Positions 20,033-27,652 of a DNA stretch of 34,350 nt are shown here, one piece after another (position 1 is the first letter of the stretch; each line of letters begins with the position of its first letter). Source of the DNA: a virus. The notes under the pieces are model-generated. The model saw only the letters and a list, made by a program, of their open reading frames with translations, had not been told where the DNA came from and searched no databases. Made by a program: the position numbers and the translations under genes. The stretch is taken from positions 1 to 34,350 of the IMG/VR virus record IMGVR_UViG_3300009194_000030, one strand, 5' to 3'.

Positions 20033-20932
20033 TCAGAGTTTGATCATTACGTTCAGGTAGCTCGTCGGCTGCATGATGTTGTGTGCAGCGCCGCCGCCTG
20101 CGCTCTGGATGCTGATGCCCGTGGCAGCGGCGTAGATGCCGATCCCGGTGCCGGCGCCGTACAGGCTGATACCGGTTGCGCTGGCTCCGGTGGTCGTCGC
20201 AGCGTGGTTGTTCGCGGTACCGATGTCGGAGCCCTGGCCGTTCGACGTGAACACTCGGTTGTAGCTGTGGGAGTGACCAGGGTCATACACGCCGTGAGTG
20301 TGCGTCGGGTCGTAGACGCTGTGCGCGTGGGTCGGGTCGTTGATGCCGTGTGCGTGCACTGGCATCTGCGCGGGCGTCAGCGTGTGCGTCTCGGCGCCCA
20401 GTGCCTCGCCGAGCAGGCGGGCGGTCAGGCTGGATCCGCTGCCGGCGACGGCCAGGGATCGGCCGAGCATCTTGGTCAGCGCGATCGGTTTACCAGCAGC
20501 CCAGTCAGCAGCGGCACTCGCACCGCGGCCACCAGTCACCGGCGCGTGCGTGTTGTTCACCCCGTTCCAGATCAGCGTGTACAGCGCCTCGCAGTCGTCG
20601 TTGGCGCGCGCGGTGGCCGCGCTCCCGGTCTTTCCGATGGTGCCGTCGTTGGCCAGGATCCAGCCGGCGTCGGCGGTTCCCTTGAGCGTCAGCTTCACAT
20701 CGCCGGTGTTCCACCCGGTGTGGCGGGCGGCGATGATGTTGATCGCCTGGGCGAGCTGGTCGTTGGTCGGTTTGTCCAGCACCAGGCCGGATTCCTCGAC
20801 CGCGTTCGCGATTTCTTCCTGCACGGCGTTGAGCCATGCGCCGGTGACCGTGGTGGCCGGCACGCCATTGATCGGATCGCCTTCAGTGAACAGGTTTTCG
20901 GTGGTGGCCCCTGGGCCGTCGATACGGTGCAT
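20033..20932 (-). CDS. Tail fibre/collar protein with HxH repeat
   Basis: This is a 299-residue protein. The N-terminal 65 residues (MHRIDGPGATTENLFTEGDP, GVPATTVTGAWLNAVQEEI) are paralogous to the fibre gene at 21031 and probably attach to the baseplate or a partner fibre. The middle resembles the phage tail collar domain. From about residue 192 come four 9-residue units with HxH (HAHGINDPT, HAHSVYDPT, HTHGVYDPG, HSHSY), then Gly/Ala/Thr-rich strands. In T4 gp37 similar HxH motifs bind iron along a needle-like tip, so a metal-stabilised receptor-binding needle is inferred. Its ATG follows a terminator, so expression may be separate from the upstream fibre genes. Confidence 0.85.
   Translation of the reverse strand: MHRIDGPGATTENLFTEGDPINGVPATTVTGAWLNAVQEEIANAVEESGLVLDKPTNDQLAQAINIIAARHTGWNTGDVKLTLKGTADAGWILANDGTIGKTGSAATARANDDCEALYTLIWNGVNNTHAPVTGGRGASAAADWAAGKPIALTKMLGRSLAVAGSGSSLTARLLGEALGAETHTLTPAQMPVHAHGINDPTHAHSVYDPTHTHGVYDPGHSHSYNRVFTSNGQGSDIGTANNHAATTTGASATGISLYGAGTGIGIYAAATGISIQSAGGGAAHNIMQPTSYLNVMIKL
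20261..20356 (-). repeat. 27-bp tandem repeat coding for HxH units
   Basis: Three full 27-bp units plus a partial fourth encode nine-residue blocks of the form H-[AT]-H-[GS]-x-[YN]-D-P-x. Units differ by synonymous and a few coding changes, so they are diverged rather than freshly copied. Being in frame, unit number could vary without breaking the gene. Confidence 0.8.
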
Positions 20933-20974
20933 TGTGCTGCCCTCTTGGTTGTTTGCTTACCTGGGGCAGATAGT

Positions 20975-20997
20975 AAAAACCCCGCACTTGGCGGGGT
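20975..20997 (-). terminator. Rho-independent terminator between the two paralogous fibre genes
   Basis: On the minus strand ACCCCGC, loop CAAGT, then GCGGGGT and a run of five T. It lies 34 bases after the stop of the fibre at 21031 and 42 bases before the next fibre ATG. It should stop much late transcription before the collar fibre and lysis genes unless readthrough or antitermination occurs. Confidence 0.82.
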
Positions 20998-21030
20998 ATT
21001 CAGGGATCTTAGGGTTGACTTTTTGTATTG

Positions 21031-21534
21031 TCAGCGACCTACAGCTTCCCAGTAGACTCCGAACGTACCACTCGCAGCGCTAGCCCATACTTGGAATTGC
21101 GTAGTTGAAATCCACTGGCCCATGAATGTCACGTTTGTTGGATTTTGCCCGCTCTGCCTCCAAAGAAATTGCATGCTGCGCCCAGCAACCTGGAATGGAA
21201 TTGGCATTGTTATGATCACGCCGCCAGCGCCCCCTGGGATATTGGTCTGTCCAAACTGGCGAATTGCCCCAGAAGGGGATTTCTCATAGCCGTTTTCACC
21301 ATCGGACCAGGCGAACTCTGGAAGAGTGCCCAGAGCTTTGCCCAGAGCCGTAAGCACCTGATCGCGATCACCCTTCACAGGCGTGACGCCAGCGGCCGTG
21401 AGGATGCTCATCAGCTCCTCTTGGATCTCGTTCAGCCAGTCCGCGGGCACGGTCGTGGCCGGCACACCGCCTGCTGGGCTGCCATCGGTGAACATATGGT
21501 CCGGGGTCGCGGACGGAACATCAATTCGGTACAT
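21031..21534 (-). CDS. Short tail fibre protein, gp53-like C-terminal domain
   Basis: Start ATG 21534 has AAGGGG six bases upstream. The 167-residue protein shares its N-terminus with the 20033 fibre (MYRIDVPSATPDHMFTDGSP, GVPATTVPADWLNEIQEEL). Its C-terminal 90 residues (IRQFGQTNIPGGAGGVIITM, PIPFQVAGRSMQFLW) match the beta-sandwich found at the end of many fibres (gp53-like C-terminal). It probably forms a short trimeric fibre or cap. It is followed by a terminator. Confidence 0.82.
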   Translation of the reverse strand: MYRIDVPSATPDHMFTDGSPAGGVPATTVPADWLNEIQEELMSILTAAGVTPVKGDRDQVLTALGKALGTLPEFAWSDGENGYEKSPSGAIRQFGQTNIPGGAGGVIITMPIPFQVAGRSMQFLWRQSGQNPTNVTFMGQWISTTQFQVWASAASGTFGVYWEAVGR

Positions 21535-21544
21535 AAGTGGCCCC

Positions 21545-23746
21545 TTAAGAGTTGGTGTCTTTCGTCTCGAGTGCGGCGATTCTCGCCTCGAGGTCGTCCA
21601 GGCGCGACCAGCATTGCTGCAATGACTTGACGATTGGCGGAATGAACTCATCGTACCCCAGGGAAAAGACATCGTCACCGCCATTATGGGCGTGATGCTG
21701 CAGGCCGCCGAAGTCAACGCCCAGCCGTTCGCACAGCTCGGCCACTTCTTGCGCGATGAACCACTGGTGGAGCCGGGTGCGTTTTCTGCTCCCGTCCCGC
21801 TCCAACTCAGTGAACGTGCCATCCTCGTTCCGGTCGCGGTAGTCCTCTCGTATATCCCATCTGCCCTGAACGGCCCGCAGCCCTTGGATAAACTCGATAC
21901 CTAATTCAGTGTCTTCTATATCGGCCTTATCTCTGGCGTCTGAGCGGTTCTGCACAGTGCCATAGACATAGGTGGTGGTGGCCGAATCGCCGAGCTGAAC
22001 CTGGTTGCTCCCCGTGGTGACGGAGAAACTGCCGACACAGCTAACATTCGAATAGTTGTTAGCCATCGCCCCGGCGCTTGGCCCAGTAAAGGTATTGCGA
22101 GTACCCGTGTTACCGACTCCTGCCTGGGCGCCACTAGATACGGTGTAGTCTCCGTTAGCCTCAGCCAGCGCACCGTCAGCGACACTCTGTTGCCCAATAG
22201 CCTTTGATTCCTCACCGTTCGCGGTACTGCGCACGCCTTGGGCCAGCGCCATGTAGCCGTTCGCCGTCCCAAGGTCGGAAAGAACCCGTGCCTGATATCC
22301 GTTGGCCGTGCCGTTCAAAACTGGTGAGCCTGCAGTTCCAATGCGAGCCTGCACCCCGGTAGCGGTTCCGCCGTCCCCATACACCCAGGATTCAGCACCG
22401 GTACAGGTGATATTGTTGTAGTTGGCGACAGCAACACCCGTGCCGTATCCAGCAAATGCGCCAGTGTACGTGCAGCTTGTGCCGCCTGAGTTCATGGCTC
22501 CAGAGTTGGCGCCCCAGTAGCTGTTGGCCGAACCATAAATGTCATTCTGACCCGCGCACCATCCGCCTGCCGAGCAATAGTCACCGGCGATATGCAACCA
22601 AAGGGAATGGAATCCTGAAGCGGTTAATCGGCTGCCAACGGTGTTAGAAGTTAAGGATTTGTAGCCGTTAGCTGTATTCTCTCGGCCCTTGGTGTTCATC
22701 TTCAGTGCGGAATATCCGCTTGCGTCGTTGTTGCTGGTGTTGTTGTACATTAACGCATAAGGGCCGGAGCCCCTATTCTGGTCGCCAAATAAGCAGCTGG
22801 CCAGAACGTTGGCGCCTTCTGCCAGGTTGTGCGCACCAGGTAGCGGATTGCCATCGTCCATCTTTACGCCGAGAGTCCTCGGATCGCCCAGGGCGAGGTC
22901 ATTACTCAGATAGGCGCCCGTCTTTAAGCCAGCCGGAGCATGCGGGCCGTTTGCGCCTGTGGCCATGCCGGCAACCGAGAACTTGGTTGGCCGGACAACC
23001 GGGAAAACCTTCACGTAATACAGCTGGCCAGCCCAGGAAGTATCGGTGGATACTACGATTTCGCTGAAATTTGTTCCGGAGGTGAAATAAACGAATTGAT
23101 AGGTTTCGTCGTCAATTGGGCGATTGTTCTCAATGCCGTTCGTAGTGACCCCGCCCACCACGAAGGGGTAGCCATCTGGGTGGTCTGGCCACAGGGAAAT
23201 CCCACCGAGCTTTATGTTTACGCTCCCCCTGGCGGTTGTCCTTATGCGCATTTCGACTAGGTAATGCCCAAACAGATCAGGCCCTGGAACCGGTCCGGTC
23301 ATGGTGGCTACGGTGCCTGCCCCGTGGACTCCAGCAGAATCAAAATTAACACGGGTAATAGTTCCCATGTCAGGGCCGAGGCTTGCACCGAGAAGCGCAT
23401 AGTCCTCTTCGTTCTGCTTTACGTTGCTCCAGGCAAATTCGTTCTCCACCCCTGCACGGTCAAGCGTCTGGGAAATTGGCAATCCGTCATTTTGAATGGC
23501 ATCAGCACTATTGGGCCCGGTCAAAGGCGCGACACTCTCTTCAAGAGCGTCAACGCGCGCAGGCACAGTATCGATGCCGCCACCAATCTGCTCGAACCAT
23601 TCGGCGATAGAAGGGAGGCCGCCCGACTCGGTAGGTATGGTGGTGCCCGCCGGGTCATTCGCCACCCTGCGCATGATCTCGCTTGCTCCTTCGGCCTTTA
23701 TCGCCGCGGCTTCGAGCCTGTCATTGATGTCTGCGGGGTCGCTCAT
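21545..23746 (-). CDS. Long tail fibre with YadA-like repeats and C-terminal S74 chaperone domain
   Basis: ATG 23746 overlaps the stop of the gp48-like gene (ATGA), fixing the start; 733 residues. The N-terminal 60 residues are helical (DPADINDRLEAAAIKAEGAS) for baseplate attachment. Residues 345-590 hold YadA-head-like repeats (ENTANGYKSLTSNT; TANGYMALAQGVRSTANGEESKAIG), which fold as trimeric beta-helices. From about 600 the intramolecular chaperone (peptidase S74) begins at RSDARDKADIED, whose Ser and Lys fit the self-cleavage site, and continues through QWFIAQEVAE to a terminal coiled coil. The central part is visibly more AT-rich than the baseplate genes, as usual for exchanged fibre DNA. 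Confidence 0.9.
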   Translation of the reverse strand: MSDPADINDRLEAAAIKAEGASEIMRRVANDPAGTTIPTESGGLPSIAEWFEQIGGGIDTVPARVDALEESVAPLTGPNSADAIQNDGLPISQTLDRAGVENEFAWSNVKQNEEDYALLGASLGPDMGTITRVNFDSAGVHGAGTVATMTGPVPGPDLFGHYLVEMRIRTTARGSVNIKLGGISLWPDHPDGYPFVVGGVTTNGIENNRPIDDETYQFVYFTSGTNFSEIVVSTDTSWAGQLYYVKVFPVVRPTKFSVAGMATGANGPHAPAGLKTGAYLSNDLALGDPRTLGVKMDDGNPLPGAHNLAEGANVLASCLFGDQNRGSGPYALMYNNTSNNDASGYSALKMNTKGRENTANGYKSLTSNTVGSRLTASGFHSLWLHIAGDYCSAGGWCAGQNDIYGSANSYWGANSGAMNSGGTSCTYTGAFAGYGTGVAVANYNNITCTGAESWVYGDGGTATGVQARIGTAGSPVLNGTANGYQARVLSDLGTANGYMALAQGVRSTANGEESKAIGQQSVADGALAEANGDYTVSSGAQAGVGNTGTRNTFTGPSAGAMANNYSNVSCVGSFSVTTGSNQVQLGDSATTTYVYGTVQNRSDARDKADIEDTELGIEFIQGLRAVQGRWDIREDYRDRNEDGTFTELERDGSRKRTRLHQWFIAQEVAELCERLGVDFGGLQHHAHNGGDDVFSLGYDEFIPPIVKSLQQCWSRLDDLEARIAALETKDTNS

Positions 23747-24420
23747 AAAGTCTCCAAGTCTCCAGGGATCACGTAGTTGGCGGCGAAGAACAGCCGGTCG
23801 GCCGCCATGAATTGGTCTTCTGCCTCCAGCGCGCCGTAGCCGAACAGCGTGATCGTGTGGGCAGGCTTGAGCTGATTGATCTTGCACTCCAGGGTGTCGT
23901 TGCCCCAGGTTCGCAGCGGCTCGCCGGCAGAGGATCGCCCAGCCCGAAAATCGATGATCGTCGTCTCGGGCGCATTGACACGCCAAGTGTACACCCAGTC
24001 ACCGTTCGTGAGCGGGTCGCCTGCCTGCGATAGCCCGGCGCGGAACGGACGAAACTCGCTGATCGTGATCTCGTAGCCCAGGGCCTTGGCAACGGCGATA
24101 AAGTACGCCTTCGACTGGCCGCCGGTGCTGGTCAGTTTCGATACGGCTGCGTTGCGACGGCCCTGCATGGTTGTCTCAAGCGTACCGGCGCATTTGTCCG
24201 GCAGCCCCAGCACGCGCTCCCAATCCGAAAGCAGCTCGCTCGATGTGGCCGGCAGGCCGTCGACGATCAGCTGGTCGCCACGGGCATCGATGCGGGCCCA
24301 CTCCTCGGCCAGTGCCGCTAGCAGGTCGTCGAGGTTCGTCCCGACGTCGCGCGGGAATGCCTCGCCGGGCGGCAGCAGCGACTTTAGCAGCTGCTTGTAA
24401 TCATCGGCTGTCCTGGCCAT
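23743..24420 (-). CDS. Baseplate protein, YmfQ/DUF2313 (Mu gp48-like)
   Basis: This 225-residue protein matches the YmfQ family: the N-terminal DDYKQLLKSLLPPGEAFPRD, the central LLSDWERVLGLPDK and QGRRNAAVSKLTSTGGQ. Family members are found next to the J-like baseplate wedge in Mu-like phages (gp48) and are thought to connect the wedge to the fibre. The position here is the same, between the gp47-like gene and the first fibre. Confidence 0.9.
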   Translation of the reverse strand: MARTADDYKQLLKSLLPPGEAFPRDVGTNLDDLLAALAEEWARIDARGDQLIVDGLPATSSELLSDWERVLGLPDKCAGTLETTMQGRRNAAVSKLTSTGGQSKAYFIAVAKALGYEITISEFRPFRAGLSQAGDPLTNGDWVYTWRVNAPETTIIDFRAGRSSAGEPLRTWGNDTLECKINQLKPAHTITLFGYGALEAEDQFMAADRLFFAANYVIPGDLETL

Positions 24421-24423
24421 GCG

Positions 24424-25494
24424 TCAGGTCCCCAGGCCGGAGAAGGTGACGGTGCCGAGGGTCGCGATGTGTCCGGTGGCGTTGGTGACGTCGGCGGTCG
24501 GCGAGATGAACGCGTTGTTCTCCTCGCCGGCGGCGATACTGACCGCCTCGCGCATGCGGCTGATCAGGATGGTTCCGCCTGGAACGGCGTCTCGCGTCAG
24601 CAGGTCCTCAAGTTCTGCGATCACCGCGGCCTGCACTTCGGCGGTGTTCGGCCTGATGGCGATGCTCGGGTTAATCGGGGCGGCAATCGGGGCGCCGACG
24701 AACACCTCTGCGGTCACCGGGCGCAGCTCGTCGATATGGGCCTGCACTTCCGCGACCTTGGCCGCGTCTGGGATCATTCCGCCTGGGTCGTCGTCGGTGG
24801 CGAACAGCACGGTCACCGTGCCAGCCCCCATCTGCATGGGGTAGACCCACACTCGGGTAACGCCAGGCACTTCCAGCGCCCACAGGACATAGTCTGCTGT
24901 GGCGCCGCCCTGGGGTGGGTTCTGGATGCGCTGCAGCAGGCGTTCGCGCAGTCGGTCGTCGCTCTCCACGTCCACGCCGTCAGCGATGCCACCTGCCGCG
25001 ACGGTGCCATTCGTTTGGACGCCTGCGATCGGCGACAGCAGGGTTACGCGGCTTCCGGCCGCCAGGTTGCTATCGACGCCGGCGAGCAGGGCCTGCACGC
25101 TGACGGTGGCGGTTCCCGATGCTATGGTCGCGCCTGTCAGCACCTCGTACTGGAGGCCGTCTTGGCGCTGCACAACGGTCCCGGCGGGGATGACGCTGCC
25201 GTTGGTGCCCGGGAACGTCACAGACCCGGCGGCGAAGTCGGCCGGCTTGCGGGTGATTGCCCAGATGGCCGCCCAGCGCTCGAGGTACTCGCTTTCCGCG
25301 GTATCGGGGATTACCTGGCGGGCTACCCAGTCGATGTAACCGTACAGCAGGTGGGCGACACCGCCCTCTGCCCGGCCCAGGATGCCCAGCAGCGAACGAC
25401 GCATGACGGAACTGTCGACGCCGCTGATCCGGTTGCTGATGTCCGCGATAACGCGGTCGATGATTTCCGTCAGGCTGGGACGCGCGAACGGCAT
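24424..25494 (-). CDS. Baseplate J-like wedge protein (Mu gp47-like)
   Basis: This 356-residue protein has the baseplate J pattern: the N-terminal RPSLTEIIDRVIADI, then AESEYLERWAAIWAITRKPA (about 70-90), VTFPGTNGSVIPAGTVVQR, and LLQRIQNPPQGGATADYVLW (about 188-208). It forms the wedge of the baseplate surrounding the hub, and its C-terminal part contacts the fibre connector. The ATG shares one base with the stop of the gp46-like gene. Confidence 0.93.
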   Translation of the reverse strand: MPFARPSLTEIIDRVIADISNRISGVDSSVMRRSLLGILGRAEGGVAHLLYGYIDWVARQVIPDTAESEYLERWAAIWAITRKPADFAAGSVTFPGTNGSVIPAGTVVQRQDGLQYEVLTGATIASGTATVSVQALLAGVDSNLAAGSRVTLLSPIAGVQTNGTVAAGGIADGVDVESDDRLRERLLQRIQNPPQGGATADYVLWALEVPGVTRVWVYPMQMGAGTVTVLFATDDDPGGMIPDAAKVAEVQAHIDELRPVTAEVFVGAPIAAPINPSIAIRPNTAEVQAAVIAELEDLLTRDAVPGGTILISRMREAVSIAAGEENNAFISPTADVTNATGHIATLGTVTFSGLGT

Positions 25495-25958
25495 TAGGCC
25501 ACCCTCTTAGCGGCCTGAGCCGCCCATTCGTAGTTGTACCGGTAGCGAACTAGTTCGCCGTTGGGACGGTAGATATCGATCGCGATCAGCATCCATCCGG
25601 TGGCGATGTAGCTGGTCGCGACCTCAATGCGCGGCGATACCTTGTCGTCGATCATCCACTTCAACGCGTCGCGACAATACTGGCGTGCCCTGGAGAGTGT
25701 GGTGGCGACCTGTTTTTCGCGCTTGAGCAGCCACAGCAGCGATCCTGTCTGATCGCCCGGCTCGTTGCCAAGGTCGCCCCAGTAGCCGCGCAGGTCATCC
25801 TTCGGCAGCTCGGCGGGGATCAGGTCGGGGGTCGCTCGTCGGTCAGTAAACAGGCTGATGACGACCGACGTCTCGAGGCCGTCGTCGCGAGCAAGGTCGA
25901 GGCCGTCGATGACGATGTCGCCGCCGTATTCCCCCATCACCAGCGCGATGTCTGCCAT
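25494..25958 (-). CDS. Mu gp46-like baseplate protein
   Basis: This 154-residue protein matches the phage gp46 family: ARDDGLETSVVISLFTDRRA and LRGYWGDLGNEPGDQTGSLLW are diagnostic, with the C-terminal beta region (LVRYRYNYEWAA). The family is the W-like (gp25-like) component that binds the sheath to the baseplate wedge. The position between gp45- and gp47-like genes is as in Mu. Confidence 0.9.
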   Translation of the reverse strand: MADIALVMGEYGGDIVIDGLDLARDDGLETSVVISLFTDRRATPDLIPAELPKDDLRGYWGDLGNEPGDQTGSLLWLLKREKQVATTLSRARQYCRDALKWMIDDKVSPRIEVATSYIATGWMLIAIDIYRPNGELVRYRYNYEWAAQAAKRVA

Positions 25959-25967
25959 TTTCAGTCC

Positions 25968-26513
25968 TCAGTCTGGTACCGGTCCGCCGCCGTGGCGGTG
26001 AGTGCTGCCGATGTTCTTGCCGTTGTTCGTGATGGTGCCAGTGGTCTCGATGTCGCCAGTTAACGTGCTCGGCCCATCCACCGTTAGGCTGCCCTCAATA
26101 GTAACAGCGGACACGATTTTCATGGTAGGCGCGATCGCCTCTAAATGCTGGACGGCCTCAATTTTCACCATCTCGCGCAGCAGGCTCACGCGATTACCCA
26201 AATCATCATAGAGGCACACTTCCCCCTGCTGTAGGCCGACCACGCGGTACTGCCTGTTCTCGAATGCCAGCACGATGCCCTGCTCGCGGTTGCCGTTGAC
26301 GAACACGACGGCCGCGTCGCCTCCCGGGTGCGGGTGCGAGGTGAGGCCGTAGTTCTGCATGCGCTCCACGCCGTCTCGCAGCTCGTCCTTGAGCAGCTCG
26401 ACCTGCACCGTCTGGCGCTTGCCACCGTCGCTGATCGCCTTCACGACGCCGCGGGCAATCGCCATCATCACGCGCTGCTGCACCTGCTTGAGGGTGCGGG
26501 CTACTTGGTTCAT
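25968..26513 (-). CDS. Baseplate assembly protein V, central spike (Mu gp45-like)
   Basis: Start ATG 26513 overlaps the upstream stop (ATGA); 181 residues. An OB-like region (LTSHPHPGGDAAVVFVNGNR; YRVVGLQQGEVCLYDD) is followed by a repetitive beta-helix (VTIEGSLTVDGPSTLTGDIE) and the end HRHGGGPVPD. The HxH close to the tip is the pattern of metal-binding membrane-piercing spikes such as Mu gp45 and P2 gpV. It punctures the outer membrane on sheath contraction. The longer in-frame ORF upstream is a shadow. Confidence 0.92.
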   Translation of the reverse strand: MNQVARTLKQVQQRVMMAIARGVVKAISDGGKRQTVQVELLKDELRDGVERMQNYGLTSHPHPGGDAAVVFVNGNREQGIVLAFENRQYRVVGLQQGEVCLYDDLGNRVSLLREMVKIEAVQHLEAIAPTMKIVSAVTIEGSLTVDGPSTLTGDIETTGTITNNGKNIGSTHRHGGGPVPD

Positions 26514-27652
26514 TCCGGTGGATCCTCCTCGCCGATCGCCTCGGCCCAAATGTTGCGGCCGCCGTTCTTTCCCTTCTTGCCCTTCTTGGCGCCATTCTTC
26601 TTGCTGTCCGGCGGTTCCGGTGCGTAGGCCTGCGGGCTGCAGATATCGAGCTGGCAGGTGGTGCCCTCGCTGCCATCCGCGCCGTCGCGGTTGAACGTCA
26701 CCTGACGGATCAGCATCTCGCCGTCCATGCGCAGCCATGGCGACCGCACGTAGACCAGCATGTTCGGCAGCCACAGTTCGCCGCCCGGCACCTGGCGCCA
26801 GCCCTGCACGGTTATCTGCGCGGTCGCCGACTTGCCGAGGCGGGTGTTCGCCTCCCAGGTTGCTCGTTCGAGCGCGCTGTTGGTGCTGCCGTCTGCCTCG
26901 GCCACGATGAGCATCGGCCGGTACCGCTTGATTCCGCTGTCGGTGACCCGGCCCTCGACGTGCGATTCAGTCTCGCCATCGGTGTCCTCGCTGTACGCCG
27001 TCTGGCCTTTGACGAGGTACTGATCGAACCGCTGCGAGTGGTCGATGGACCCGTTCGCGGTCTTGATGTTCACGCCCTGCTCGAGCGAGGTCGACGCGCG
27101 CCTGGTGCCCGTTCTGGTCAGCAGCAGTCCGCCAGCACCGTCCGGCATGGCCAGCAGTTTGCGCTGCTGGGCGTGGCGCTCGATCGCCTCGAACGCCGTT
27201 TCGCCCTGCTGCAGCTTAACCACGGGGAACGGCGCGCCGACGTCGACGTCTGCTTTTGCCTTGATGCCGAACGGCTCGCACAGGATCTGCGCCAGCTTGA
27301 GGACCGTTATGTTCTTCCACTCGTCTGGTTTGTGGATGGCCGAGCAGTCGATCAAGTCCGCCGTCTTGTCCCGGCCCTGGATGTTGATCGTGTGATCAGT
27401 GGCGCTGAACGACGGTTTGAAGATGTCGACGTAGCCGTTGATCATCACCTTGCCGCCCAGGCGCACCTCGCAGGAATCGCCAGGAAGGATTGGCCATGGC
27501 TCGATCTGCGCGGCGGCGCCTTCCTGGCCTTCCCAGCGCTCAGTCAGGCTGACAGTGAATGCGCCAGCGGCTGCGTCCATTGCCCGGGTAACCCCCAGGG
27601 ACGTCCACCCGGCGTAGATCTGGCCGTTGACCAGCAGCTGTAGGTCATCCAT
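26510..27652 (-). CDS. Baseplate hub protein, gpD/Mu gp44-like
   Basis: This 380-residue protein matches phage hub proteins (Mu gp44, P2 gpD): MDDLQLLVNGQIYAGWTSLG at the start, INIQGRDKTADLIDCSA (about 88-105), FEAIERHAQQRKLLAMPDG (about 153-172) and GQTAYSED. The C-terminus carries a Lys-rich tail (KKNGAKKGKKGKNG), not usual in the family, which may be disordered. It forms the trimeric hub under the tube and joins the spike. It overlaps its upstream neighbour by eight bases and the spike gene by four. Confidence 0.92.
   Translation of the reverse strand: MDDLQLLVNGQIYAGWTSLGVTRAMDAAAGAFTVSLTERWEGQEGAAAQIEPWPILPGDSCEVRLGGKVMINGYVDIFKPSFSATDHTINIQGRDKTADLIDCSAIHKPDEWKNITVLKLAQILCEPFGIKAKADVDVGAPFPVVKLQQGETAFEAIERHAQQRKLLAMPDGAGGLLLTRTGTRRASTSLEQGVNIKTANGSIDHSQRFDQYLVKGQTAYSEDTDGETESHVEGRVTDSGIKRYRPMLIVAEADGSTNSALERATWEANTRLGKSATAQITVQGWRQVPGGELWLPNMLVYVRSPWLRMDGEMLIRQVTFNRDGADGSEGTTCQLDICSPQAYAPEPPDSKKNGAKKGKKGKNGGRNIWAEAIGEEDPPE

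Noticed and set aside
19445-21055. 536-codon plus-strand ORF opposite the lysis and fibre genes
   Set aside because: It runs against endolysin, holin and fibre coding frames and crosses two hairpin elements. The product has no recognisable domain.
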